Made by a program: the position numbers and the translations under genes | NCBI RefSeq assembly: GCF_022867805.1 | Contig: NZ_JALIFO010000006.1 | Location: 186,001 to 250,000 of the forward strand | Reading direction: 5' to 3' | DNA length: 64,000 nucleotides | Origin: Cuneatibacter sp. NSJ-177 | GTDB lineage: Bacteria; Bacillota; Clostridia; Lachnospirales; Lachnospiraceae | The notes under the pieces: model-generated | Told to the model about the DNA's origin: nothing | The model's input: the letters and a program-made list of their open reading frames with translations, nothing else | Databases searched by the model: none | In this document: positions 42,460 to 51,351 of the stretch, in pieces | Layout: each line of letters begins with the position of its first letter | How positions within the stretch are numbered: position 1 is the stretch's first letter

Positions 42460-43623
42460 ATGAAAAAGATTGTAGCAATGGCTATGGCTGCTATGATGGC
42501 TGTTTCCATGACGGCCTGCGGCAGCGGCAATGACACGACGACTACGGCTGCACCGGGAACCACCGCTGCAGAGGCCACGACCGCTGCGGAAGGAACCACT
42601 GCGGCAGAAGCTACCACCGCTGCCGGAGCCACGACTGCCGCTGCCGGAACGACTGCTGCCGGCGGAGCTGCCGCGACTGATTATACGTTTGACCTTGCAA
42701 ATGTCAACGAGCAGGCTTGGACGCTGGGTACCGACAGTGTAGAAGACGCTGTAACCCACCTGTTTGCAAAAGAGTTCGAGAGACTGCTGGAAGAGTACAG
42801 CGAAGGCAAAATTGACCTGGAAGTATATCCGAACGCTCAGATCGGAAATGATAAGTCCCTGCTGGAGTCCGTAAAGGCTCAGGACGGCGGCGCAAACTTC
42901 CTGGTACAGACCACTGCTCCGGAAGTTGCTTTCATGCCCAAGCTGGCTGTATTTGATATCCCTTGTGCATTTGCCACCATCGACGAGTTCCGTGCTGCCA
43001 TTGATAACCAGGCATTCATGGATCAGGTTGACGCCGTTTACAACGAAGGCGGCTACAAGCTGCTGGGCTTTGCGGATCAGGGCTTCCGTGTTATGACCGC
43101 AAACAAAGAGATCAAGACCATCGATGATTTCTCCGGTATCAAGATTCGTACCATGGACAACAAGTACCATATGGCATTCTGGACCGCCATCGGTGCAAAC
43201 CCGACTCCGATGACCTTCTCTGAGGTTTACACCAGCCTGCAGACCAAGGCTCTGGATGCTCAGGAGAACCCTTATGAGGTAGTTGCCGGTTCCAAGTTCT
43301 ACGAAGTGCAGAGCCACGTAATCAACACCAACCATGTGCCTCACACCCTGGCTCTGATCACTGGTACCGCTCTGTGGGATACCCTGAATGAGGATGAGCA
43401 GAATTTGGTTATGAAGGCTGCCAGCGAAGCAAAGGTATATGCTCGTCAGCAGGCTGATGACCGTGTAGATCAGCGTGTGGAAGTAATCACCGGCGGCGGC
43501 GCTACGATCGTTGACCTGTCCGAGGATCTTCGTCAGCAGATGATCGAGAAGTCTCAGGGCGTTTACGAGGAGATCAAGGGTGTTGTCGGCGACGACCTGT
43601 ACAATGCTTACCTTGGCAAATAA
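42460..43623 (+). CDS. TRAP transporter solute-binding lipoprotein (DctP-like)
   Basis: 387 residues. Lipoprotein signal with C20 (SMTACGSG), a 45-residue Thr/Ala/Gly repeat spacer (about 25-70; units such as ATTAAEGTTAAE), then a DctP fold: IKIRTMDNKYHMAFW carries the substrate-carboxylate-binding Arg, and KALDAQENPYEVV is typical. Extracytoplasmic receptor for the DctQM permease. Start at ATG 42460 after AAGGAGGAAG; the frame opening at 42391 is not used. A second DctP is encoded at 47529. Codon use is strongly biased, suggesting high expression. Confidence 0.94.
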   Translation: MKKIVAMAMAAMMAVSMTACGSGNDTTTTAAPGTTAAEATTAAEGTTAAEATTAAGATTAAAGTTAAGGAAATDYTFDLANVNEQAWTLGTDSVEDAVTHLFAKEFERLLEEYSEGKIDLEVYPNAQIGNDKSLLESVKAQDGGANFLVQTTAPEVAFMPKLAVFDIPCAFATIDEFRAAIDNQAFMDQVDAVYNEGGYKLLGFADQGFRVMTANKEIKTIDDFSGIKIRTMDNKYHMAFWTAIGANPTPMTFSEVYTSLQTKALDAQENPYEVVAGSKFYEVQSHVINTNHVPHTLALITGTALWDTLNEDEQNLVMKAASEAKVYARQQADDRVDQRVEVITGGGATIVDLSEDLRQQMIEKSQGVYEEIKGVVGDDLYNAYLGK

Positions 43624-43655
43624 TTGACTCGGATTTAAAACTGTGATATTCTTTG

Positions 43656-43687
43656 GGGAGGGCAGAAGCATCTGCCCTCCCTATTTC
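43656..43687 (+). terminator. Terminator after the TRAP dctP gene
   Basis: GGGAGGGCAGA (43656-43666) and TCTGCCCTCCC (43671-43681) form an 11-bp stem with a 4-nt loop, followed by TATTTC, a poor U tract, so partial read-through into the next genes is likely. Confidence 0.75.
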
Positions 43688-43730
43688 AATAGGAACGTGC
43701 TGATTACACAAGAAAGGAATTTCTCATCCC

Positions 43731-44234
43731 ATGGGTAAGGAAACAAAGACGGTATTTCCGATTGAAGATCGGTACCAAAGAAAACTGGTCAAAGATATTT
43801 ATTTAAATATCATCATCATACTTGTTTTTTACGCCACCTTTAATCTCTTATTTAAAGATCATCCGCGTTATCAGAATTTGATTAAGTATCTGCTGATTGT
43901 TATTTTTATTTTGGCAGGCGTGCTGATCATCTTCTCCGATATGCTGCGGATCCGTAAATTCCAGGCGATTTGCTACCGGATTAAAGCGGACGGGCTGGAG
44001 TACTGTGATGGGAAGAGAACGAAAAAGTACCGCTGGGATTCTTTTCAGAAGGTCATGTACGATCCCAACAAGATTTCTCTGACTTATCCCTGCTGTTTTT
44101 ATACCAAGGAGGGAAACTTCTTTCTTCACAGGCGTATCGCAGATCCGGATCTTTTGATTCCCGCCATTATCGCACACGTTAAAGACTATGCGAAAATTGA
44201 CCCGGAAATCCCGAAGACGCTCCTGCCGAAGTAA
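43731..44234 (+). CDS. Small membrane protein, YcxB-like
   Basis: 167 residues of unknown function. Two transmembrane helices (about 22-42 and 49-70) are followed by a soluble, PH-like beta-rich segment with YRIKADGLEYCDGKRTKKYRW-type content. It resembles one half of the protein encoded at 24587. It lies between the TRAP genes and the AEC permease, 12 nt before the latter. No role in transport is shown. Confidence 0.65.
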   Translation: MGKETKTVFPIEDRYQRKLVKDIYLNIIIILVFYATFNLLFKDHPRYQNLIKYLLIVIFILAGVLIIFSDMLRIRKFQAICYRIKADGLEYCDGKRTKKYRWDSFQKVMYDPNKISLTYPCCFYTKEGNFFLHRRIADPDLLIPAIIAHVKDYAKIDPEIPKTLLPK

Positions 44235-44246
44235 GGGGTGCGGGAA

Positions 44247-45161
44247 ATGGAAATATTGACAAAAATGCTGTCCCTTTTGGGACCGCTTGCTCTCGGCTAT
44301 TTTTTGAAAAAGGTTCACTTCTTCGGTGAGACGGACTACCGCCTGTTGGGAAAAATTGCTCTGAATATCACATTGCCGGCCGCGGTGATCTGTTCTTTTG
44401 CCAATTTCGAGTTGGACTACTCGCTGCTGAGTATTGTTCTGATCGCTTTTTTGTCCAACTGGGCCGGCCTGCTGTTTACTTATTTTACGACCGGGAAAGA
44501 CCGGAACGACCGAAAACTCCGGTCTTTAAAAATGATCTGTGCTTCCAGTTTCAATATGGGAAATTTCTTGATTCCCTTTGTCCAGCAGTTATTGGGCGGA
44601 AGCGGCGTGGCGCTGACCGCGCTGTTTGACTCCGGGAACACCGTGATGGCTACCGGAGGCGTCTATATTTTTACCACCAGCGTGATCAAAGCGGAGGGGG
44701 AGAAGGTTACGGTGAAGGACATCTTCCGGAAACTTTTTCATTCCGTGACGATCCTGACCTATCTGACCTTGATTATTTTGGCTTTGTTCGGGATCCGTCC
44801 GCCGGAGGCGCTGGTGACGGTGGCTCAGCCCACAGGGAATGCCAATGCGTTTGTATCCATGTTTATGATCGGCCTGATGTTTGAGATCCGATTTGACAAA
44901 GCATACATCAAGGCGGCTTTTGGGATTCTCTGGAGAAAATATATTTGCGCGCTTTTACTCGCGTTGGTTTTCTATTTTCTGCTGCCCTTTGATGGCCTGA
45001 CCAGACAGGTTCTGGTGATGTGCGCGTTTGCCCCGATTCCCAGTATCGCAGGCATTTATACCGAGCAGATCCAGGGCGATGTGGGACTGGCCAGCTTCAC
45101 GACCTCGCTTTCCTTCCTGATCAGCTGCGGTATTATGGTAGTCCTGATGGCAATGTTGTAG
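44247..45161 (+). CDS. AEC-family (auxin efflux carrier-type) permease
   Basis: 304 residues, ten predicted transmembrane helices, the usual AEC layout with two five-helix halves. Family motifs are LGKIALNITLPAAVICSFA near the N-terminus and an APIPSIAGIYTEQ segment in the last helices. Bacterial members include malonate, malate and other carboxylate carriers. A GTG at 44238 is in frame, but ATG 44247 lies 8 nt after AGGGG and is preferred. It belongs to the same cluster as the TRAP transporter. A terminator follows. Confidence 0.87.
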   Translation: MEILTKMLSLLGPLALGYFLKKVHFFGETDYRLLGKIALNITLPAAVICSFANFELDYSLLSIVLIAFLSNWAGLLFTYFTTGKDRNDRKLRSLKMICASSFNMGNFLIPFVQQLLGGSGVALTALFDSGNTVMATGGVYIFTTSVIKAEGEKVTVKDIFRKLFHSVTILTYLTLIILALFGIRPPEALVTVAQPTGNANAFVSMFMIGLMFEIRFDKAYIKAAFGILWRKYICALLLALVFYFLLPFDGLTRQVLVMCAFAPIPSIAGIYTEQIQGDVGLASFTTSLSFLISCGIMVVLMAML

Positions 45162-45196
45162 ATTGGATTTCAATTGCTGAAATAGGGAAACAAAAC

Positions 45197-45245
45197 ACGC
45201 AGGGATGATTTCTTCCTTGCGTTTTTTGTGCCTGGGCTTTATAAT
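45197..45245 (+). promoter_or_regulatory. Terminator of the AEC gene overlapping the promoter of the AraC gene
   Basis: ACGCAGGG (45197-45204) pairs with CCTTGCGT (45215-45222), followed by TTTTT. Within it, TTGCGT (45217-45222) serves as a -35 with TATAAT (45240-45245) 17 nt on. The two signals share bases, so upstream transcription may affect the regulator gene. Confidence 0.6.
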
Positions 45246-45271
45246 AAATAGATATGAAACGGGGAGGTAGC

Positions 45272-47545
45272 ATGGGAAAAAATCGAAAAATGCCGTTGTT
45301 TGTGAACGCGTTTCACAGAAAGAGTATTTTTTATAAGACTTTTGGGATGCTGTCTATTCTGTCGGTAGTTACTGTTCTAATGTTTGCCCTTTTTATCAAT
45401 CAGTTGGTGGTCCGCACGCAAAAGGACCGGATCGACGATTTGAATCTGACTCAGCTGCGCCGGATCGGGGATGATGTGGACACGCGGCTTCAAAATATTG
45501 CTCAGAATATGGAACAGAGTCTCTGGTCCAGTGATTTCATTTCTCTGATGGTGAATCCTTATAATAAAGACTCGGATCGTTCTTTCCGGATTGTGGATCA
45601 ACTGGCCGGGTATGTGACGGGAAATGCTTTGATCGAGCAGGCGTTTCTCTATCTTCCCGCATCCGAGGAGGTTTTTGGTTCCGACGGAAACTATCTTCCC
45701 TTGGACAGTTTTTCCGACCAGAATGCGATTCGGTTGTATTTGGACAACCATGACCGGGAGCGGAAGAGCCAGGGGGACACAGAGTGGAAAATCTTTTCCT
45801 ATGAGGATCACCTCTATGTGGCTGTGGATTTCTGCGTACCCAATTTTATCGGAGCTATTTTCGCCCAGCTGAACACAGATCAGCTCTACACGGTGATTCA
45901 GTCGGAGGGAGCTGAGGCGGTCGTGCAGGTGTTTGACGGCGGAGGGAATACGTTGTTTGCCGGGAAGAAGGGGCAGCAGGAGGGCGTGTCTTTTGAGGAA
46001 CTGTCCGGGGATAATTGGTACCGGTATCAATCGCCGGTGACCGAGTGGACTTACCTGCTTCCGGTGGGAAGCGAGGGGCTGACCAGCAACCTGCTCCCTG
46101 CGGTCGGGATCGGCCTGCCGTTCTTGTTGGCATACGCCCTGTTCAGCCAGTTGTTTTCCGTCTATATTACCCGCAGCATCTATCAGCCGATCAACCGGCT
46201 GATGCAGATGACGGCCGGGCATCAGGATTTGGAAGGGATGCCGGCGGATAAGGTGCGGAATGAGACAGATTATCTGGAACTGGCCTACGCAAACCTGGTG
46301 GGAGAAAACATGCAGCACCGCCAGTTGATGCAGTCGGTGTCCCAGGATATCATGGAGCAGATGTTCCGGAAGATTTTGCAGCGCAAGGAGATCACAAAGG
46401 AGCAGATCAAGAATACACTGGAAGGAATCGGGATGTCCGATTTTATTACCGGCCGGTATCTGGTACTTGCCGGGGCGCTGGTTCTGCCGAAAGACCGGGA
46501 GCTGACCATGGTGGAGACCAATCTGTATCAGAGGAGTATCGTTGGTATCTTAAGTGAAATGGAGCCCAAAGAAGGGCGGCTGTTTCCCTTCTATATGGAG
46601 AAGGATATTTTGGCGGTGATCTGCTGTTTCCATGAAGAGATTTCCGTCATCCAGGTAAAACAGCAGGTCCGGGAACTGATCGGGCGGGTGGAAAACCAGA
46701 CCGAGGCACTGCCTTATGAGGTTTTGTTTGGAAAAGGGAAAGTGTACAGCGACATGCTCTCCCTGTCCTACTCATTCCAGGAAGCCGTGGCAGAGGTGAG
46801 ATACCGCCGGTACATGGCGGAAGACCCGGAAAACGAAAACATTGTGGATTTCGGCCAGAAATATTACCGGGACCGGGGCACTCAGATCGCCGAAATGGTG
46901 GAGAAGAGCGGAAAGGATGAATCGGAAAAGGCGGCGGAAAACCTGATCCAGGAGATCGGAGAAGGGGAAGAGCCGGGGGACTGCCTGCCTTATTATGAGT
47001 TGATTATGGAGATTATGCTGGAAAAGCTGGCCGCCTGTCATGTCATGGATGGGGAGAAAAAGGAAGAAAGTTTTTCTGAATGTCCGGAGCGGCTCCGGCA
47101 GATCGGCGACGTGCGGGAGATGGAACAGTTTATGCGCGATTTTTATCGCAGAGCCATTCACGTCATCCAGACCGGAAGCAAGAAAAACCGTTACAAATAT
47201 GTGGAGGCGGCGAAGGATTATATTGCTTCCCATTATTCGGACGGGAATTTGTCCTTGAATGAAGTCAGCGAGGCCATCGGAATTTCCTCGCCTTACCTGA
47301 GCGGGATTTTTACCGAGGTGAATAAAGGAGGTTTTTCTTCCTATTTAAATGCGTTTCGTGTCGAACAGGCCAAACAGTTTTTGAAGGAAGCCGAGGAGAG
47401 TGTGGCTGAGATCGGTTACAAGTGTGGATTTAATTCAGCCCAGAGTTTCAGCCGGGTATTTAAGAAGCATACGGGATTTACTCCGGGCCAATACCGGGAG
47501 CGCCAGAAGGAAGGGGGAGAGGGAAATAGTGAAACGCATTCTTAG
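45272..47545 (+). CDS. Membrane-anchored AraC-family regulator with extracellular sensor
   Basis: 757 residues. The N-terminal transmembrane helix (about 22-42) is followed by an extracellular sensor domain (about 45-275), a second helix (about 280-305), a HAMP-like/linker region, a YesN-like middle part and a C-terminal double HTH (about 645-750: LSLNEVSEAIGISSPYLSGIF and VAEIGYKCGFNSAQSFSRVFKKHTG). This is the single-chain sensor-regulator type seen with sugar and carboxylate uptake genes. Start at ATG 45272 after GGGGAGG; the ATG at 45254 lacks an RBS. Its 3' end overlaps a second DctP gene, tying it to the TRAP substrate. Confidence 0.88.
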   Translation: MGKNRKMPLFVNAFHRKSIFYKTFGMLSILSVVTVLMFALFINQLVVRTQKDRIDDLNLTQLRRIGDDVDTRLQNIAQNMEQSLWSSDFISLMVNPYNKDSDRSFRIVDQLAGYVTGNALIEQAFLYLPASEEVFGSDGNYLPLDSFSDQNAIRLYLDNHDRERKSQGDTEWKIFSYEDHLYVAVDFCVPNFIGAIFAQLNTDQLYTVIQSEGAEAVVQVFDGGGNTLFAGKKGQQEGVSFEELSGDNWYRYQSPVTEWTYLLPVGSEGLTSNLLPAVGIGLPFLLAYALFSQLFSVYITRSIYQPINRLMQMTAGHQDLEGMPADKVRNETDYLELAYANLVGENMQHRQLMQSVSQDIMEQMFRKILQRKEITKEQIKNTLEGIGMSDFITGRYLVLAGALVLPKDRELTMVETNLYQRSIVGILSEMEPKEGRLFPFYMEKDILAVICCFHEEISVIQVKQQVRELIGRVENQTEALPYEVLFGKGKVYSDMLSLSYSFQEAVAEVRYRRYMAEDPENENIVDFGQKYYRDRGTQIAEMVEKSGKDESEKAAENLIQEIGEGEEPGDCLPYYELIMEIMLEKLAACHVMDGEKKEESFSECPERLRQIGDVREMEQFMRDFYRRAIHVIQTGSKKNRYKYVEAAKDYIASHYSDGNLSLNEVSEAIGISSPYLSGIFTEVNKGGFSSYLNAFRVEQAKQFLKEAEESVAEIGYKCGFNSAQSFSRVFKKHTGFTPGQYRERQKEGGEGNSETHS

Positions 47546-48581
47546 CATCGCCCTTGTACTGTTGCTCGGCCTGGCCGGATGCAGTGGGCCGATGGAGGAA
47601 ATAACGACGGAGGCCCCGACCGAAGCGCCGGAGACGGATTCCGTCCGTCTGGTCATGGCGACTTCCGCCAACTGGACCGGCGTCCTTCGGGGGGAAGTGT
47701 TTGAACAGTGCTGCGATGCCCTGGAGGAATGGTCCGGCGGGAAACTGACCATGGACATGTACGATGCGGCTAAATTGGGCGGCGATATCGAGCTCATTGA
47801 GGGTGTAAAACTAGGGACGTTGAACATTGTCAACACGGTGCCGGCCTATCAAAAGGAGGCTGTGGCAGAAGCGGCGCTCCTGGATGCGCCGGGGATTTTT
47901 TCCAGCGTGGAGCAGTACAATCAGATGATGGACGACGGGTATCTGGAAATCATGCAGGAATATTACCGGGATGCCGGTCTGGAACTTTTAGAAAGCTATG
48001 CCCTGTCCTTCCGCCAGCTGAGCAGCAACAAGCCTGTGTACACGATGGAGGATTTTAAAAACCTGCGGATTCGGACGATGGAAAGCCCTTACCAGTCTCT
48101 GTATTGGTCTTCTTTGGGCGCCGTTGCCATGCCGCTTCCCTACAGCGAGGTCTATATCGCCCTCCGCCAGGGAACCGTGGACGCCCAGGAGAATCCGTTG
48201 TACAATTTGGTCTCCAAGCGGTTCTATGAGGTTCAGAAATACCTGATCTTGACCAACCATGTGCCGATGGTCACCAACTATGTAATGAATAAAGAGCAGT
48301 ATGACGCGCTGTCTGAGGAGAATAAAGATCTTTTGGCGCGCTTTATGAGCAAGCTGAAAGAGGAGGATATCCGAATGATGCCCCAGGAAGACGCCAAGCA
48401 GTTGCAGCAGCTTCAGGAGGAATGGGGGATGGAAGTGATTGTGCCGTCCAATGACCTTTTGGAGCAGATGCGTTCCGGAAATGCGGATCTGTTGGATCAG
48501 CTGCGGGCGGATCTGGGGGTGGAAAAAGTCAACGACTTCTTGGCTGCGGCGGAGAAGGCGAGAATCGAGGTCAGCCGGTGA
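47529..48581 (+). CDS. Second DctP-like binding lipoprotein, coupled to the AraC regulator
   Basis: 350 residues. Lipoprotein signal with C18 (GLAGCSG), short Thr/Glu/Pro spacer, then a DctP domain with LRIRTMESPYQSLYWSSLG (Arg motif) and GTVDAQENPLYN, closely parallel to the protein at 42460. Starts at GTG 47529 after AGGGGGAGAGGG inside the last codons of the AraC gene; the frame opening at 47400 is ignored. No permease genes follow, so it may act as a periplasmic-side sensor for the AraC protein, or as an alternative receptor for the DctQM permease. Confidence 0.86.
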   Translation: MKRILSIALVLLLGLAGCSGPMEEITTEAPTEAPETDSVRLVMATSANWTGVLRGEVFEQCCDALEEWSGGKLTMDMYDAAKLGGDIELIEGVKLGTLNIVNTVPAYQKEAVAEAALLDAPGIFSSVEQYNQMMDDGYLEIMQEYYRDAGLELLESYALSFRQLSSNKPVYTMEDFKNLRIRTMESPYQSLYWSSLGAVAMPLPYSEVYIALRQGTVDAQENPLYNLVSKRFYEVQKYLILTNHVPMVTNYVMNKEQYDALSEENKDLLARFMSKLKEEDIRMMPQEDAKQLQQLQEEWGMEVIVPSNDLLEQMRSGNADLLDQLRADLGVEKVNDFLAAAEKARIEVSR

Positions 48582-49030
48582 ATGTTCCGTGACGGTGCGA
48601 TAGCCCGGCGAAAAAATGGTAAAACAGGCCGTTTTCCAGGTATTTTTCCGGAGAGCTCCTGTTTTTCCTGCATTTAGAACAATTTTACACTGTGGAATTC
48701 TTTTTCAAGAAAAACCGTGATGTTCGATTAACAAAATAAAGTCTGACTGAGTTCCATGGAGTTAGAAGGTGCTTATAAATACATAATTAATATAAAAATA
48801 TATAGAAATATTTATAAAAGATAGGGGATCTGCAATGGAAAACTTGTTAATTCTGTAACAGGGAAGCCTGTTAACCCGGAAAAAGCAAGGAAAACATAAG
48901 GTTTGGGGATACAATATATACCGTTGACAAATAAGGATTTTTCCTTCAAATTTTATTTTACAAATATGATCAACTTTGTTATAATACAGAAAACAGCGTT
49001 GCTGAGAGCTGTGTAAACTCAGAGAAAGGT
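48582..49030 (+). promoter_or_regulatory. 450-nt noncoding region before the NfnAB-like genes
   Basis: No gene is seen. AAAACAGG...CCTGTTTTTCC (about 48619-48667) is a terminator-like hairpin for the upstream gene. TTATAAATA (48773-48781) and TATTTATAA (48809-48817) are perfect 9-bp arms in a very A/T-rich stretch. TAACAGG-GAAG-CCTGTTA (48856-48873) is a perfect 7-bp dyad. A strong promoter follows at 48957. Confidence 0.5.
48957..48985 (+). promoter_or_regulatory. Promoter of the NfnAB-like operon
   Basis: -35 TTTACA (48957-48962), a 17-nt spacer and consensus -10 TATAAT (48980-48985), about 55 nt before the first start codon. Confidence 0.75.
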
Positions 49031-49039
49031 ATGGTGGAT

Positions 49040-49882
49040 ATGTACAAGATTTTACGAAAAGCTGAGCTGAATCCTACGGTGACCCTGATGGATATCGAGG
49101 CTCCCCATGTTGCCCGGAAAGCAGAACCCGGTCAGTTTATCATCTTGCGCGTGGATGAGAACGGCGAGAGGATCCCGCTGACGATAGCGGATTATGACAG
49201 GGAAAAAGGGGTCGTTACGATTATTTATCAGATTGTCGGAGCTACAACGGCAAAGCTGAACCACAAAGAGGCCGGCGATTATATTCAGGATTTTGTGGGA
49301 CCGCTCGGTACTCCGTCCCATCTGGAGGGATTGAAGAAAGTTGCGGTTGTCGGCGGCGGCGTCGGCTGCGCGATTGCGTATCCGGTTGCGAAAAAGCTCC
49401 ACAGCATGGGCTGTGAGGTACATACGATCGTTGGTTTCCGCAGCAAAGATATTGTGATTTTAGAAGATGAGTTCAAAGCTGTCAGCGATAAAATGATCAT
49501 GATGACGGACGACGGAACCTACGGCGTCAAGGGACTGGTTACTCAGGGACTGGAGGAACTGATTCTGGCCGGTGAGAAGTACGACGAGGTCATTGCCATC
49601 GGACCGGTTATCATGATGAAATTTGTTTGCCAGGTTACCAAGAAATATGACATCAAGACCGTGATTTCCATGAATCCGATCATGATTGACGGTACGGGTA
49701 TGTGCGGCGGCTGCCGTCTGACCGTGGGCGGCGAAACCAAATTCGCCTGCGTGGACGGCCCGGAATTCGACGGACACCAGGTAGACTTCGCAGAGGCAAT
49801 GTCCCGCGGCGCGATGTATAAGCCGTTCGAGAAGGAAAGATACGATGAAACCTGCAATCTGTTTAAGAAGGAGGTTCAGTAA
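49040..49882 (+). CDS. NfnA-like ferredoxin/NAD(P)H oxidoreductase subunit
   Basis: 280 residues of the ferredoxin-NADP reductase/PyrK-like fold: FAD-binding N-terminal domain (ending about residue 100), NAD-binding VAVVGGGVGCAIAYPVAKKL, and a C-terminal 2Fe-2S motif in GMCGGCRLTVGG with a fourth Cys further on. Called sulfide dehydrogenase subunit or NfnA; together with the next gene product it probably transfers electrons between NADH, ferredoxin and NADP. ATG 49031 is in frame but too close to the RBS; the N-terminus MYKILRKAELNPTVTLMDI at 49040 is the family norm. Ends 2 nt before the partner gene. Confidence 0.9.
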   Translation: MYKILRKAELNPTVTLMDIEAPHVARKAEPGQFIILRVDENGERIPLTIADYDREKGVVTIIYQIVGATTAKLNHKEAGDYIQDFVGPLGTPSHLEGLKKVAVVGGGVGCAIAYPVAKKLHSMGCEVHTIVGFRSKDIVILEDEFKAVSDKMIMMTDDGTYGVKGLVTQGLEELILAGEKYDEVIAIGPVIMMKFVCQVTKKYDIKTVISMNPIMIDGTGMCGGCRLTVGGETKFACVDGPEFDGHQVDFAEAMSRGAMYKPFEKERYDETCNLFKKEVQ

Positions 49883-49884
49883 TC

Positions 49885-51279
49885 ATGGCAAACATGTCTC
49901 TTGTTAAAAATAAAATGCCGGAGCAAGATCCGAATGTCAGAAATAAAAATTTCAATGAAGTAGCGCTGGGATATACCGCAGAACAGGCGGTCGATGAAGC
50001 GCAGCGCTGCCTGCACTGCAAGAAGAAACCTTGCGTACAGGGATGTCCGGTTAACATTAAGATTCCTGAGTTCATCGCCAAAGTGGCGGAAGGAGATTTT
50101 GAGGGCGCTTACCAGGTCATCAATGAGGACAGCTCCCTGCCCGCCGTCTGCGGCCGTGTCTGCCCCCAGGAAAGCCAGTGTGAGAAGTACTGTGTCCGCG
50201 GCGTAAAAGGCGAGCCGGTTGCCATCGGCCGTCTGGAGCGTTTTGTGGCGGATTATCATAACGCGAACTGCTCTGAGGCTCCGGCGAAACCGGAACAAAA
50301 CGGCCACAAGGTTGCCATCGTCGGCGCCGGCCCGGCCGGACTTACCTGCGCCGGTGATCTGGCGAAGATGGGCTATGCAGTAACGATCTATGAAGCGCTG
50401 CATCTGGCTGGCGGCGTGCTGGTATATGGTATTCCGGAGTTCCGTCTTCCGAAGGCCATCGTCCAGAAGGAAGTCGATACTTTGAAGGAGCTGGGCGTAA
50501 AGGTTGAGACCAATATGGTGGTCGGCCGTTCCATCTCTGTAGACGAGCTGATGGAAGAAGAGGGCTTCGAGGCTGTATTCATCGGGTCCGGCGCGGGACT
50601 TCCGAGCTTCATGAAGATTCCGGGCGAAAACTTAAAGGCAGTATACTCGGCCAATGAATTCCTGACCCGCGTAAACCTGATGAAGGCTTACAAGGATGGA
50701 AGCGATACGCCGGTCATGCACGCGAAGAGAGTTGCGGTAGTTGGCGGCGGAAACGTGGCCATGGACGCCGCCCGTTCGGCCAAGCGTCTGGGCGCGGAGG
50801 AAGTTTATATCGTATACCGCCGTTCTGAGGCAGAGCTTCCGGCCCGTGCCGAGGAAGTGGAGCACGCGAAGGAAGAGGGAATTATCTTCAAACTCCTGAC
50901 TGCTCCGACTGAGATCATCGGAAATGACGAAGGCTTTGTGGCAGGCATGAACTGTATTCAGATGGAGCTGGGAGAGCCCGATGCCTCCGGCAGACGCCGT
51001 CCGGTAAAGATCGACGGATCGGATTTTAAACTGGATGTCGACTGTGTAATCATGGCCATCGGAACCTCGCCGAACCCTCTGATCCGCAACACGACCAAGG
51101 GTCTGGAGACCAACCGTCACGGCTGTATCGTGACCAACGGCGACGACGGGCTGACCAGCCGCGAGGGCGTATATGCCGGCGGCGACGCGGTGACCGGCGC
51201 GGCTACGGTTATCCTGGCCATGGGCGCAGGAAAATCGGCTGCCGCTGCCATTGATCAGTATATTAAAGGAAAGAAATAA
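49885..51279 (+). CDS. NfnB/GltD-like NADPH oxidoreductase subunit
   Basis: 464 residues. The N-terminal 4Fe-4S part shows CLHCKKKPCVQGCPVNI and CGRVCPQESQCEKYC, then an FAD site VAIVGAGPAGLTCAGDLAKM and an NADPH site VAVVGGGNVAMDAARSAKRL. Called the small glutamate synthase chain in general annotations, but no large GltB subunit is nearby and the NfnA-like partner precedes it, so electron-bifurcating NfnB is the better reading. RBS AAGGAGGTTCAGTAATC. A terminator follows. Confidence 0.92.
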   Translation: MANMSLVKNKMPEQDPNVRNKNFNEVALGYTAEQAVDEAQRCLHCKKKPCVQGCPVNIKIPEFIAKVAEGDFEGAYQVINEDSSLPAVCGRVCPQESQCEKYCVRGVKGEPVAIGRLERFVADYHNANCSEAPAKPEQNGHKVAIVGAGPAGLTCAGDLAKMGYAVTIYEALHLAGGVLVYGIPEFRLPKAIVQKEVDTLKELGVKVETNMVVGRSISVDELMEEEGFEAVFIGSGAGLPSFMKIPGENLKAVYSANEFLTRVNLMKAYKDGSDTPVMHAKRVAVVGGGNVAMDAARSAKRLGAEEVYIVYRRSEAELPARAEEVEHAKEEGIIFKLLTAPTEIIGNDEGFVAGMNCIQMELGEPDASGRRRPVKIDGSDFKLDVDCVIMAIGTSPNPLIRNTTKGLETNRHGCIVTNGDDGLTSREGVYAGGDAVTGAATVILAMGAGKSAAAAIDQYIKGKK

Positions 51280-51320
51280 GGTGCCTTGGTAGGATTTACT
51301 GAGAAATTTTATCATGCTTA

Positions 51321-51351
51321 GGGAAGAGTCTGTGCGGCTCTTCCCTTTTTG
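51321..51351 (+). terminator. Terminator of the NfnAB-like operon
   Basis: GGGAAGAG (51321-51328) pairs with CTCTTCCC (51338-51345), followed by TTTTTG. The rest of the gap to 51671 shows only a short TTGGA-TT-TCCAA dyad (51448-51459) and no gene. Confidence 0.85.

Noticed and set aside
42433-43671. A 412-codon minus-strand open frame opposite dctP
   Set aside because: It mirrors the codon-biased dctP gene; its Ser/Gly-rich stretch is the complement of the Thr/Ala repeat.
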